Numbered from the stretch's first letter, positions 1 to 8,495 are shown. The stretch: 37,115 nucleotides of DNA from Candidatus Neomicrothrix sp. UBA2131 (GCA_002329075.1 DCXR01000053.1:27993-65107), one strand, 5' to 3'. Notes: generated by a model not told the origin, from the sequence alone. Numbers and translations: made by a program.

Positions 1-321
1 CTGGACGGCCGCTCCGACCAACGGTCCATGGGCGCCATCGACCTCGACGTCCGACGCAACGGCTATGGCCGCCAGGTCGACTCGTTCGAAACCGAACTGG
101 CGGTCGAGGGCTTCGACGACACGTTCCACGGGGTCTTCATCCGCTCGCCCGTGGTCGAACGGATCGGCCCGGATGTCGAGGTGCTCGCCGAGGTCGAGGG
201 GCGGCCGGTGCTGTGCCGGCAGGGCAACGTCCTCGTGGCATCGTTCCACCCCGAACTCGCAGGCGACGTCCGCATCCACCGACGGTTCCTCGAGGGGGCG
301 TTCGCCTCCGACGCCACCTGA
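1..321 (+). CDS. pdxT: Pyridoxal 5'-phosphate synthase glutaminase subunit PdxT (3' part only)
   Basis: This is the C-terminal 106 residues of the class I glutamine amidotransferase subunit that hydrolyses glutamine and passes ammonia to PdxS for vitamin B6 (PLP) synthesis. The segment RRNGYGRQVDSFE is a PdxT signature, and FHPEL near the end carries the His-Glu pair of the Cys-His-Glu triad. The nucleophilic Cys and the start lie upstream of the window. The frame is open from base 1 to the TGA at 319-321. yebC follows after 21 bases, the same pdxT-yebC-ruvCAB order as in mycobacteria. Confidence 0.93.
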   Translation: MDGRSDQRSMGAIDLDVRRNGYGRQVDSFETELAVEGFDDTFHGVFIRSPVVERIGPDVEVLAEVEGRPVLCRQGNVLVASFHPELAGDVRIHRRFLEGAFASDAT

Positions 322-342
322 GCCCAGAGGAGCAGCGGCGCC

Positions 343-1092
343 GTGTCCGGTCATTCCAAGTGGGCGACGATCAAGCACAAGAAGGGTGCTGCCGACGCCA
401 GGCGAGGCAAGCTCTTCGCCAAGCTGATCAAGCAGGTCGAGACCGCAGCGCGTCAGGGCGGAGGCGACCAGGACGCTAACCCGACCCTGCGGACCATGTT
501 CCAGAAGGCCCGCGATGCCTCGGTCCCGCTCGACACCATCGAACGGGCGGTCAAGCGGGGAACCGGCGAGCTCGAGGGCGTGGTCTACGAGTCGGTCACC
601 TACGAGGGCTATGCGCCCCACGGGGTGGCGCTCTACGTCGAGACCCTCACCGACAACCGCAACCGCACCAGCTCCGACGTGCGGTCTGTCCTCGTCAAGA
701 ACGGTGGCTCCCTCGCCGAGCCGGGCTCGGTGGCATGGCAGTTCGAGCGCAAGGGGGTCGTCCTGCTGCCGGGATCGACCGACGAGGACGAGATCATGCT
801 GGCGGCCCTCGACGCCGGGGCCGAGGACCTGGTCGACGACGGCGGGATCTGGCGGTTGACCTGTGAGGCCTCCGACCTTCCGACCGTGCGGGCGGCGGTC
901 GAGGCGGCCGACATCACCTTCGACTCGGCCGACGTCACGATGGTGGCCACCTCGACGGTTGCCGTCGAGACGGTCGAGGCGGCGAAGGCCGTCCTGCGGG
1001 TCATCGACCTGATCGACGACCTCGACGACGTCCAGGACGTCCACGCCAACTTCGACATTCCCGACGAGCTGTTCGCAGCCCTCGAAGGCTGA
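343..1092 (+). CDS. yebC: YebC/PmpR family protein (TACO1-like)
   Basis: A 249-residue member of the YebC/PmpR family. The N-terminus MSGHSKWATIKHKKGAAD is the family signature, and the acidic C-terminal part (IDDLDDVQDVHANFDIPDE) is typical too. Members were first described as transcriptional regulators (PmpR); more recent work ties the family to translation, relieving ribosome stalling at proline-rich stretches. Which role applies here cannot be read from sequence. The GTG at 343 is preceded by a good Shine-Dalgarno, AGAGGAG at 326-332. The gene directly precedes ruvCAB, a very widespread arrangement, but ruvC has its own promoter-like element. Confidence 0.95.
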   Translation: MSGHSKWATIKHKKGAADARRGKLFAKLIKQVETAARQGGGDQDANPTLRTMFQKARDASVPLDTIERAVKRGTGELEGVVYESVTYEGYAPHGVALYVETLTDNRNRTSSDVRSVLVKNGGSLAEPGSVAWQFERKGVVLLPGSTDEDEIMLAALDAGAEDLVDDGGIWRLTCEASDLPTVRAAVEAADITFDSADVTMVATSTVAVETVEAAKAVLRVIDLIDDLDDVQDVHANFDIPDELFAALEG

Positions 1093-1136
1093 TCCCCGTC
1101 GGAGGCAGCGGTCCCCCGGCGTGCGACCTGCACTGC

Positions 1137-1149
1137 TAGAGTCGTACAT
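1137..1149 (+). promoter_or_regulatory. Predicted leaderless promoter of ruvCAB
   Basis: TAGAGT at 1137-1142 matches the actinobacterial -10 pattern TAnnnT and ends 7 bases before the ruvC ATG, so the transcript would start at or next to the start codon. No Shine-Dalgarno is present and no clear -35 is visible. Confidence 0.6.
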
Positions 1150-1656
1150 ATGTTCGTTCTGGGGATCGATCCCGGACTCACCCGCTGCGGTTACGGCGTC
1201 GTCGAGCGCCTGTCGCCCCGCCGTACCCGTGCTGTCGCCGCCGGCGTCCTCCGGACCGACCCCGACGCCGAGCTCCCCAGCCGCCTCGCCGAACTCCAGG
1301 CCGAGATCCGTGGCCTGCTCCACGACTACCGGCCGGACGCCGTCGCCATCGAGCGGGTGCTGTTCCAGGTCAACGTGCGCACGGCGATGCAGGTCGGCCA
1401 GGCGGCCGGCGTCGTGATGGCCGAGGCGGCAGCGTCGGGATGCCGGGTCGCCCTGTACTCGCCCAACGAGGTGAAGTCGGCGGTGGTCGGCTGGGGTGGT
1501 GCCGACAAGGCACAGATGGAGCAGATGGTCCGGGCCCAACTCGACATCGAGCAGGCACTGCGGCCCGTCGATGCCGCCGATGCCGTCGCCGTCGCCCTCT
1601 GCCACCTGGCCACCGCACCCATGGCCGACGCCGTGGCCAACAGAGGGTCGACATGA
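1150..1656 (+). CDS. ruvC: Crossover junction endodeoxyribonuclease RuvC
   Basis: The Holliday junction resolvase that cuts four-way junctions held by RuvAB. The 168-residue length fits the family. The four acidic catalytic positions of the RNase H-like fold can be placed: Asp in FVLGIDPGL (about residue 7), Glu in AIERVLFQ (about 67), and two Asp in VDAADAVAVALCH (about 140-143). The segment QVNVRTAMQVGQAAGV is also typical. The ATG at 1150 gives the canonical N-terminus. The stop overlaps the ruvA start (ATGA at 1653-1656), so translation is probably coupled. Confidence 0.96.
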   Translation: MFVLGIDPGLTRCGYGVVERLSPRRTRAVAAGVLRTDPDAELPSRLAELQAEIRGLLHDYRPDAVAIERVLFQVNVRTAMQVGQAAGVVMAEAAASGCRVALYSPNEVKSAVVGWGGADKAQMEQMVRAQLDIEQALRPVDAADAVAVALCHLATAPMADAVANRGST

Positions 1657-2249
1657 TCGGATCACTGCGCGGCCACCTGCTCGAGTGCGGCGAGGACGGC
1701 CTGGTGCTGCTCGAGGTCGCCGGCGTCGGCTACCGCATCACCGTCACCCCCACCACCGCCTACCGCCTGGGCGAGGCGTCCGGCGACGAGGTCTTCGTCC
1801 ACATCCACCATCACATCCGCGAGGCCGACCAGGCCCTCTACGGCTTCCTCGAGCGCCCGGAGCGGGCCTGCTTCGAGGCCCTCCTCTCAGCACACGGGGT
1901 CGGACCGGCGCTGGCGCTGGCAGTGCTGGGCGTCCACGGACCCGACGAGCTGGCGCGCGTCGTCGCCATCGACGACATCGCTGCACTGTGCCTCGTCCCC
2001 GGCATCGGCAGGAAGACCGCGGCCCGGCTCCTGGTCGACCTCAAGGGCACCCTCGACCTGCCGGTCGAAGTCGTGCCCGACGGTTCCGAGGGCAGCGGAG
2101 GCTCCCGATCGGCGCTGGCCGAGGTGCAGGGGGCGCTGGGGGGCCTGGGCTACTCCCCGGACGAGGTCCGCACGGTGCTGGCCGACCTGGCCGGCGACGA
2201 TCCCGCCGACCTCCTGCGCGAGGCGCTGCGGCGCCTGGCCAGGACCTAG
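1653..2249 (+). CDS. ruvA: Holliday junction branch migration complex subunit RuvA
   Basis: RuvA binds Holliday junctions as a tetramer and loads the RuvB motor. The 198 residues show the N-terminal OB-fold (MIGSLRGHLLE...), helix-hairpin-helix segments (LLSAHGVGPALALAVLG and LCLVPGIGRKTAARLLVDLK), and a C-terminal RuvB-contacting domain with GLGYSPDEVRTVLADL. I chose the ATG at 1653, which overlaps the ruvC stop; the frame stays open upstream but has no family similarity there. It ends in TAG, one of only three non-TGA stops in the window, four bases before the ruvB GTG. Confidence 0.95.
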   Translation: MIGSLRGHLLECGEDGLVLLEVAGVGYRITVTPTTAYRLGEASGDEVFVHIHHHIREADQALYGFLERPERACFEALLSAHGVGPALALAVLGVHGPDELARVVAIDDIAALCLVPGIGRKTAARLLVDLKGTLDLPVEVVPDGSEGSGGSRSALAEVQGALGGLGYSPDEVRTVLADLAGDDPADLLREALRRLART

Positions 2250-2253
2250 CGCC

Positions 2254-3294
2254 GTGGCACGCGACGAACTGCTGTCCCCGCAGGCCGAGCCCGAAGAGGT
2301 CGAGGCCGAGGTCGGGCTCCGGCCCCGGAACCTCGACGAGTTCGTCGGCCAGGAGGAACTCAAGGGCCACCTGCGGGTGATGCTCGAAGCGGCCCGCCAA
2401 CGGGGCCAGGCGGCCGACCACTTCCTCTTCGGCGGACCCCCCGGCCTCGGCAAGACCACGCTGGCGCACATCGTCGCCGCCGAGATGGGCGCCGAGCTCC
2501 ACGTGACCTCCGGTCCGGCGCTCGAACGGGCCGGTGACCTGGCGGCGATCCTCACCAAGCTCGAAGCAGGCGACGTCCTGTTCATCGACGAGATCCACGG
2601 CCTGGCCCGGGCCGTCGAGGAGATCCTCTACCCGGCCATGGAGGACTACGAGCTCGACATCGTCCTGGGGAAGGGGCCGGCGGCCCGTTCGATCCGGCTC
2701 GAACTGCCACGCTTCACCCTCGTCGGTGCCACCACGCGCACCGGCCTCATCACCGGCCCGCTGCGCGACCGCTTCGGCCTGACCGCCCGGCTCGACTACT
2801 ACCAGGCCTCCGACCTGCGCACGATCGTGAGGCGGGCAGCAGGCATCCTCGACGTCGACCTCGACGAGGAGGGTGCCACCGAGATCGCCCGGCGTTCGCG
2901 TGGCACACCCCGCATCGCCAACCGCCTGCTGCGCCAGGTGCGCGACTTCGCCCAGGTCGAACGCCCCGAGACCGGCGGATGCATCGGTGGCGACACCGCC
3001 CGCGACGGCCTCACCTTCTTCGCCGTGGACGAGCTCGGCCTCGACAAGCCCACCCGGGCGATCCTGGCCTCGCTCTGCGAGATGTTCGGTGGCGGACCCG
3101 TCGGACTCAAGACGCTCGCCATCAGCATCGGCGAGCCGGAGGACACCGTCGAAGACGTCTACGAGCCGTTCCTGATCCAACAGGGCCTGCTGATGCGCAC
3201 CCCCAAGGGGCGCGTCGCCACACCTGCGGCCTTCGGCCACCTCGGCCTCCCGGTGCCATCCGACGGACGGGGCAACGCCCTCTTCGGCGACTGA
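2254..3294 (+). CDS. ruvB: Holliday junction branch migration ATPase RuvB
   Basis: The hexameric AAA+ motor that drives branch migration with RuvA. In 346 residues it has Walker A GPPGLGKT at 61-68, Walker B LFIDEIH with Asp112-Glu113, the sensor and arginine-finger region GATTRTGLITGPLRDRFG, and the C-terminal winged helix with VDELGLDKPTRAIL and GGGPVGLKTLA. A few extra residues (ERPETGGC) precede the winged helix compared with the usual sequence. The GTG at 2254 lies four bases after the ruvA stop. It completes a ruvCAB unit. Confidence 0.96.
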   Translation: MARDELLSPQAEPEEVEAEVGLRPRNLDEFVGQEELKGHLRVMLEAARQRGQAADHFLFGGPPGLGKTTLAHIVAAEMGAELHVTSGPALERAGDLAAILTKLEAGDVLFIDEIHGLARAVEEILYPAMEDYELDIVLGKGPAARSIRLELPRFTLVGATTRTGLITGPLRDRFGLTARLDYYQASDLRTIVRRAAGILDVDLDEEGATEIARRSRGTPRIANRLLRQVRDFAQVERPETGGCIGGDTARDGLTFFAVDELGLDKPTRAILASLCEMFGGGPVGLKTLAISIGEPEDTVEDVYEPFLIQQGLLMRTPKGRVATPAAFGHLGLPVPSDGRGNALFGD

Positions 3295-3316
3295 CCGCCG
3301 CTGTACCGCCGCGTCC

Positions 3317-3330
3317 TAGGATCGGCCGCC
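3317..3330 (+). promoter_or_regulatory. Predicted leaderless promoter of queA-tgt
   Basis: TAGGAT at 3317-3322 matches TAnnnT and lies 8 bases before the queA GTG. There is no Shine-Dalgarno and no preQ1 riboswitch-like leader, since the predicted transcript begins at the start codon. Confidence 0.55.
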
Positions 3331-4350
3331 GTGCGACCGGCAGACTTCGCCTACGACCTGCCGGAGGCGTCGATCGCCCAGGTGCCGCTCGAGGATCGCC
3401 CCTCAGCCCGGCTCCTCGTCGACATCGGCGACGGCATCCACCACCAGACGGTCTACGACCTGCCGGCACTGGTCGGACCAGGCGACGTGATCGTGATCAA
3501 CGACACCCGGGTGCTTCCCGCCCGCCTCCACCTCACCAGGGCAACCGGGGGAGCGGTCGAGGTGCTGCTGCTCGAACGACTCGCCGGCACCACGACCAGC
3601 GAGACCTGGGAGGCCCTCGTGAGGCCCAGCCGCCGGGTCGCCCCCGGCACCGTCCTACAGCCCGAATCCGGCCTCGAGGTCACGGTCGGCGAGGACCTGG
3701 GGGAGGGCCGCCGGCTGGTACGGCTCGACGCCCTCGACGGCGTGCCCGCAGCACTGGACCGATATGGAGAGATGCCCCTGCCGCCCTACCTCTCGACCGT
3801 GCTCGACGACCCCGACCGCTACCAGACCGTCTACGCGAACCGGCCCGCCTCGGCAGCGGCCCCGACCGCCGGCCTCCACCTCACCGACGACATCCTCGAT
3901 GCGTGCCGGGCGGCGGGGGCGGGGATCGAACGCCTCGAGTTGGTGGTCGGCCTCGACACGTTCCGACCCATCGCCGTCGACGACCTCGACGACCACCGGA
4001 TGCACGGCGAGGCCTACGACGTACCCGATGCGACCCTGGACGCCTGCCGGAACGCCGAACGGGTCATCGCCGTCGGAACGACGACGGTTCGTGCGCTCGA
4101 GTCGGCGGCACGGGGCGACATCGCCGGTCGCACCGAACTGTTCATCCGCCGACCGTTCGAGTTCGCCATCGTCGACCTCCTGCTCACCAACTTCCACCTG
4201 CCGGGTTCGACCCTCCTGGTGATGCTCGACGCCTTCGTCGGCCCCGGCTGGCGGGACCTGTATGCGACAGCACTGGCCGAGGGATACCGGTTCCTCTCCT
4301 TCGGTGACGCCATGCTGGTGGCTCCCGGCAACAGCGAAGGTGCAACGTGA
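3331..4350 (+). CDS. queA: S-adenosylmethionine:tRNA ribosyltransferase-isomerase QueA
   Basis: QueA moves the ribosyl part of S-adenosylmethionine onto preQ1 at tRNA position 34, forming epoxyqueuosine. The 339 residues contain the family blocks DFAYDLPEASIAQVPLEDRPSAR, VINDTRVLPARL, RYQTVYANRP followed by APTAGLHL, HRMHGEAYDVP, and LLTNFHLPGSTLL. Two usually strong blocks differ: what I remember as LHVGxGTFxPV reads LVVGLDTFRPI here, so the His is Val, and the Gly-rich turn before APTAGLH reads RPASAA. The GTG at 3331 has no Shine-Dalgarno but sits directly behind a -10-like box. The stop overlaps the tgt start (GTGA at 4347-4350). Confidence 0.92.
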   Translation: MRPADFAYDLPEASIAQVPLEDRPSARLLVDIGDGIHHQTVYDLPALVGPGDVIVINDTRVLPARLHLTRATGGAVEVLLLERLAGTTTSETWEALVRPSRRVAPGTVLQPESGLEVTVGEDLGEGRRLVRLDALDGVPAALDRYGEMPLPPYLSTVLDDPDRYQTVYANRPASAAAPTAGLHLTDDILDACRAAGAGIERLELVVGLDTFRPIAVDDLDDHRMHGEAYDVPDATLDACRNAERVIAVGTTTVRALESAARGDIAGRTELFIRRPFEFAIVDLLLTNFHLPGSTLLVMLDAFVGPGWRDLYATALAEGYRFLSFGDAMLVAPGNSEGAT

Positions 4351-5456
4351 GATCCGACTTCCTCCCGGAGGCCGTCGATGGCGCCGCCCGTGCCGGATCG
4401 GTGACGACGCCCGGCGGCTCCTTCCGGACCCCCTGCTTCATGCCCGTGGGGACCCGTGGCGCCGTGCGGCACCTCTCCTCGACCGACCTGGCCGACCTGG
4501 GCGCCGAGGTGGTGCTCGCCAACACCTACCACCTGATGCTGCGGCCCGGCGCCGACGTCATCCGGGACCTCGGTGGCCTCGGTGCCTTCGCCGCATGGGA
4601 CGGCCTCACCCTCACGGATTCCGGCGGCTACCAGATCTTCTCCCTGCAGCCGAAGGTCGACGACGACGGGGCGGTCTTCCGGTCGACCTACGACGGCAGC
4701 ACCCACCGCCTCACACCGGAGGGCGCCGCAGAGGTGCAGGCGGACCTCGGGGCCGACATCCAGATGGTCCTCGACGTGTGTCCGGCGCTCCCGGCACCCG
4801 ACCGGGTCCTCAGTGAAGCGGTCGAGCGGACCGCCGCCTGGGCGGAACGAGGCCGACGCGCCTTCCTGGAGCACCCGGACGCGTCGGGCCGGCAGTGCCA
4901 GTTCGGCATCGTGCAGGGTGGCATCGACGGGGCACTTCGGGCCGAGAGCGCCCAACGGACGGTCGAGGTGGGGTTCGACGGCTATGCAGTGGGAGGACTG
5001 AGCGTGGGAGAGACCCGCGAGGAGATGCTCGAACCGCTCTCGACGGCCGTCGACCACCTGCCCACCGACCAGCCCCGCTACTTCATGGGACTCGGCGACC
5101 CGGCCGGCCTCGTCGAGGTCGTCGCCCGGGGCATCGACATGTTCGACTGCGTGCTCCCCACCCGCCATGCCCGCCACGGCACGATTCTCACCTCGGCCGG
5201 GCGAATCAACCTACGCAACGCCCGCTTCGCCACCGACGATGCACCGCTGGACCCGGAATTCCCCTCGAGCCCGGCGGCGGCCTGGAGCCGCGCCTACCTG
5301 CGCCACCTGCTGCTCACCGACGAACCGACCGGCCGTCGCCTCCTGACGCTCCACAACCTCGCCTGGCTGTTCGACTTCGTCGAACGCCTCCGGACCTCGA
5401 TCGGCGAGGGCCGCTTCGAGGCATTCCGGGCAGAGACCCTCGCCGTCTGGGGCTGA
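4347..5456 (+). CDS. tgt: tRNA-guanine(34) transglycosylase Tgt lacking the zinc cysteines
   Basis: Bacterial Tgt exchanges guanine 34 for preQ1 in tRNAs with GUN anticodons, the step before QueA. The 369-residue length is normal. Catalytic features are present: TDSGGYQ with Asp91, LDVCPA for base recognition, FGIVQGG, AVGGLSVGE, and the nucleophile region DMFDCVLPTRHARHG at 264-278. The family's zinc site CxCxxC followed by His is altered: the aligned stretch LDPEFPSSPAAAWSRAYL (301-318) has Phe305, Ser307 and Ala310 in place of the three Cys, while His336 (LTLHNLAWLF) remains. The reading is open on both sides, so a frameshift is unlikely. I infer a Tgt whose C-terminal domain is held together without zinc; activity is untested. 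Confidence 0.92.
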   Translation: MRSDFLPEAVDGAARAGSVTTPGGSFRTPCFMPVGTRGAVRHLSSTDLADLGAEVVLANTYHLMLRPGADVIRDLGGLGAFAAWDGLTLTDSGGYQIFSLQPKVDDDGAVFRSTYDGSTHRLTPEGAAEVQADLGADIQMVLDVCPALPAPDRVLSEAVERTAAWAERGRRAFLEHPDASGRQCQFGIVQGGIDGALRAESAQRTVEVGFDGYAVGGLSVGETREEMLEPLSTAVDHLPTDQPRYFMGLGDPAGLVEVVARGIDMFDCVLPTRHARHGTILTSAGRINLRNARFATDDAPLDPEFPSSPAAAWSRAYLRHLLLTDEPTGRRLLTLHNLAWLFDFVERLRTSIGEGRFEAFRAETLAVWG

Positions 5457-5480
5457 GGTCCGGGGGCGGGTTCCGCCGCC

Positions 5481-5528
5481 TAGGCTTTCCCGGTCCGCCG
5501 GTTGATCCACCAAGGGATTGCATTAGCC
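5481..5528 (+). promoter_or_regulatory. Predicted promoter and short leader of yajC-secDF
   Basis: TAGGCT at 5481-5486 fits TAnnnT, with a likely transcript start near 5493. Unlike most boxes in this window it leaves a leader of about 35 bases, containing AAGGGA at 5512-5517 as a Shine-Dalgarno for the ATG at 5529. A GC-rich inverted repeat (GGCGG/CCGCC around 5464-5480) precedes the box and has no T-run, so it is not a convincing terminator. Confidence 0.5.
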
Positions 5529-5822
5529 ATGAGTTTTCTTCCCATCATCCTCATGTTCGGCGTGCTGTACATGGTCATGATCCGCCCACAGCAGAAGCGC
5601 GCCAAGGAACACCGCGCCCTGGTGGAGTCGATCGCCGCCGGCGACGAGGTCGTGACCAGCGCCGGGATCTTCGGCGTCGTCTCCGAGGTCGAGGGCGAGG
5701 TCATGTGGCTGGAGGTCGCCAAGGGCCTCGAACTGAAGGTGCTCAAGGGGACCGTGGACCGCCTCTTCGACGGGGACGTGTCCGACGAGCCCGACGAGCC
5801 GGAGAGCCCGATCGGGGACTGA
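5529..5822 (+). CDS. yajC: Preprotein translocase subunit YajC
   Basis: A small membrane protein associated with SecDF and the SecYEG translocon. It has one N-terminal transmembrane helix (SFLPIILMFGVLYMVMI) followed by the hallmark IRPQQKRAKEH, a hydrophilic domain with GDEVVTSAGIFGVV, and an acidic tail. I prefer the ATG at 5529 (97 residues) because it gives the usual N-terminus and has AAGGGA upstream; a TTG at 5502 would add nine residues. It leads a yajC-secD-secF unit. Confidence 0.93.
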   Translation: MSFLPIILMFGVLYMVMIRPQQKRAKEHRALVESIAAGDEVVTSAGIFGVVSEVEGEVMWLEVAKGLELKVLKGTVDRLFDGDVSDEPDEPESPIGD

Positions 5823-5865
5823 CCCGGGTTGCGGACCCGATGCCTCCCCGATCCCACCCATTCCC

Positions 5866-7380
5866 ATGTTCCGCCGTCAGGCAGTCCTGCTCGTCGGCAT
5901 CCTCGCCATATCGGTCGCCGCAGCGGCCCTGACGCTGCTCTGGGGCAACCAGCCGTTGCTGGGCCTCGACCTCCAGGGCGGCGTGTCGGTGCGCCTGACC
6001 GCCACGGAACCGGCCACCGAGGAGATGCTCGACCAGTCGGTCGAGATCATCCGCAACCGTGTCGACGCCCTCGGTGTGGCCGAACCCGAGATCTCCCGCA
6101 CCGTCGACGGCGTGATGGTCTCGCTGCCCGGCGTCGACGACCAGGAACGGGCACTCGAGTTGGTCGGCACCACGGCCGAACTGCGTTTCCGTCCCGTCTG
6201 TGAGGTCCTGCCGGCAGCCATCCCCGGCACACGCGGATCAGAGGGAAGCGGCAACATGACAGCCGAGCCGTTCGCCTCGTGCAACCTGGTGCGCAGCGGC
6301 ATCGTACGTCCCGCCACCGGCGACGATGGCGTGACAAGCCCCGAGGCCGACCACGCCGAGGACTTCGTGATACTCGGCGGATCCGGCACGGGGAGCACCG
6401 TGGGCCGCCGCTACGTGTTGGGCCCCACGGTCCTGACCGGCGACGCCCTCGAGGACGCCGACGCCGACTTCATCGAGTTCCGGTGGCAGGTCGGCATCAC
6501 CCTCAAGAAGGGCGCCACCGGGATCGACGCCTTCAATGCTGCGGCCGCCCGGTGCTTCCGGGGAGGCGAGTCGTGCCCGGTGCTGCAGGGGTACAGCAAC
6601 GGCGTGATCGCCATCGTCCTCGACGGCGAGGTCATAACCGCCCCGCAGATCCGCGCGGAGGGATTCGAGCGGGACCGAATCGTCATCTCCGGTTCGTTCG
6701 AGAAGCAGGATGCCGAGGACGTCGCCCTGGCGCTGCGCTACGGCTCCCTCCCGGTCGAACTCGTCGCCGAGAACACCCGGGTCGTGTCTGCGACCATCGG
6801 CCAGGACTCGCTCGATGCGGGCATCGTGGCCGGCCTCGTGGGCCTCGCCCTGGTCGCCCTGTTCATCATCGGGTACTACCGACTGCTCGGCCTCGTCGCA
6901 ATCGTCAGCCTGGTGGTCTCAGGCTCGCTTCTCTGGTCGATCGTGGCCCACCTCGGCACCCAGTCCGGCCTGGCGCTCACGCTCGCCGGCGTCACCGGGA
7001 TCATCGTCGCCGTAGGCGTGTCCGTCGACTCCAACGTCGTGTACTTCGAACACCTCAAGGAGGACATCCGGGACGGCCGTACCGCCCGTTCGACCGTGGA
7101 CCGCGCCTTCCCGATCGCCTTCTCCACGATCGTGAAGGCCGATACGGCATCGCTCATCGGAGCGGCCCTGCTCTGGTGGCTCACGGTCGGTGCAGTCCGG
7201 GGCTTCGCCTTCTACCTCGGCCTGGCCACGATCCTGGACCTGGTGGCGACCTACTTCTTCATGGGACCGATGGTCAGGGTGCTTTCCCGGACCACCTGGT
7301 TCGCCCGACGGCCGGGCCTGTTCGGCCTGCCTGCATCCGGAGCGGTGCCCGGGCCCGAAGCGACGGCGGGCACCCCGTGA
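5866..7380 (+). CDS. secD: Protein translocase subunit SecD
   Basis: SecD, with SecF, uses the proton motive force to pull exported proteins across the membrane. The 504-residue protein has an N-terminal membrane helix (AVLLVGILAISVAAAALTLLW), the motif LGLDLQGGV, the periplasmic P1 domain with IRNRVDALGVAEPEI, and five C-terminal helices. The Asp in GVSVDSNVVYFEHLKEDIRDG corresponds to the family's conserved membrane-buried Asp. A Gly/Ser-rich segment of about 80 residues (roughly 120-200) is inserted in the periplasmic part. The ATG at 5866 lacks a strong Shine-Dalgarno. The end overlaps secF by GTGA. Confidence 0.94.
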   Translation: MFRRQAVLLVGILAISVAAAALTLLWGNQPLLGLDLQGGVSVRLTATEPATEEMLDQSVEIIRNRVDALGVAEPEISRTVDGVMVSLPGVDDQERALELVGTTAELRFRPVCEVLPAAIPGTRGSEGSGNMTAEPFASCNLVRSGIVRPATGDDGVTSPEADHAEDFVILGGSGTGSTVGRRYVLGPTVLTGDALEDADADFIEFRWQVGITLKKGATGIDAFNAAAARCFRGGESCPVLQGYSNGVIAIVLDGEVITAPQIRAEGFERDRIVISGSFEKQDAEDVALALRYGSLPVELVAENTRVVSATIGQDSLDAGIVAGLVGLALVALFIIGYYRLLGLVAIVSLVVSGSLLWSIVAHLGTQSGLALTLAGVTGIIVAVGVSVDSNVVYFEHLKEDIRDGRTARSTVDRAFPIAFSTIVKADTASLIGAALLWWLTVGAVRGFAFYLGLATILDLVATYFFMGPMVRVLSRTTWFARRPGLFGLPASGAVPGPEATAGTP

Positions 7381-8495
7381 TCGCCGTGCTCCGGGGCCTC
7401 TACGCCGGCGAGACGGTGGTCGACTTCCCCCGCTGGTGGCGTGTAGCGGCCCTGGCCTCAGGGGCCGCACTCCTCGTGAGCCTCGGGTCGTTCGGCCTGC
7501 GCGGCCTCGAGCTCGGCATCGACTTCGCCGGCGGCACCGCATACGAGGTGGTGGCACCGGATGCGTCGGTGTCCGACGCCCGCAGCATCCTCAGCCGCTT
7601 CGACGCCGATGGTGCACGCATCCAACTGGTCGACGGGGAGACCATCCGGATCCGTTCCGACATAGACGAACCGGTCCGGGCCGCAGAGATCCGCGACGCG
7701 CTCTCGACCGACCTGGGAAGGGTCGAGACCTTCGAACAGGTCGGCCCCACCTGGGGCGACGAGGTCACCGACAAGGCGGTGCGCGCCCTCGTCGTGTTCT
7801 TCCTGGTCGTCGCCCTGTACATCAGCGCCCGACTCGAGTGGAAGATGGCGGCCGGGGCACTCGCTGCGGTCGCCCACGACATCGTCGTCAGCGTCGGCGT
7901 CTACTCACTGCTCGGTGCCGAGGTGACGCCGGCGACCGTGGTCGCCTTCCTGACGATCATGGGCTACTCCCTCTACGACACCATCGTCGTCTACGACAAG
8001 GTCCGGGAGATGACAGGACGCCTCGGGGCGACCGAGCGCTACACCTACACCGAGTTGATGAACCTGGCCCTCAACCGCGTCGCCATGCGTTCGATCAACA
8101 CCAGCATCACTTCGGCGCTGCCCGTGCTGTCACTCCTCGTGATCGGCTCGGTGGTGCTCGGAGCAACGGCCCTGCGCGAGTTCGCCCTCGCCCTCCTCGT
8201 GGGCATCGTCGTCGGCTCGTACTCGTCGCTGTTCCTCGCCGCAGCCATGGTCGCCCGCCTCAAGGAGGGCGAGCAGCGGTGGGTCCAGGTCCGGGACAAG
8301 CTCTCGGGACGCGGCCTGCTCGACGGGCCGACCCGGGCCATCGGCCGCAGCGAGGCCTCGGTCCCCGATGCACGCTCCGGCGGTCCGTCCGGACGGGCCA
8401 GTGGCCCTGCCCGCCGACGCCCTGCCCCGACAGCCCGACCTGCCGGTACGGGCGGCGGGGCACCTCCACGCCCCCGCAAGAAGCGGCGCCGCTGA
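7377..8495 (+). CDS. secF: Protein translocase subunit SecF
   Basis: Partner of SecD in the RND-type SecDF export motor. From the GTG at 7377, which overlaps the secD stop, the product is 372 residues. It shows the first helix, LELGIDFAGGTAYEVV, a periplasmic domain, and GYSLYDTIVVYDKVREM, whose Asp is the conserved membrane residue in SecF. Further helices follow. The last 60 or so residues are a Pro/Arg-rich, strongly basic cytosolic tail ending KKRRR. No apt gene follows, although apt lies between secF and rel in mycobacteria. Confidence 0.94.
   Translation: MIAVLRGLYAGETVVDFPRWWRVAALASGAALLVSLGSFGLRGLELGIDFAGGTAYEVVAPDASVSDARSILSRFDADGARIQLVDGETIRIRSDIDEPVRAAEIRDALSTDLGRVETFEQVGPTWGDEVTDKAVRALVVFFLVVALYISARLEWKMAAGALAAVAHDIVVSVGVYSLLGAEVTPATVVAFLTIMGYSLYDTIVVYDKVREMTGRLGATERYTYTELMNLALNRVAMRSINTSITSALPVLSLLVIGSVVLGATALREFALALLVGIVVGSYSSLFLAAAMVARLKEGEQRWVQVRDKLSGRGLLDGPTRAIGRSEASVPDARSGGPSGRASGPARRRPAPTARPAGTGGGAPPRPRKKRRR

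Noticed and set aside
3295..3331. Possible preQ1 riboswitch before queA-tgt
   Set aside because: The gap is only 36 bases and the predicted transcript starts at the GTG; no pseudoknot-type aptamer is visible.
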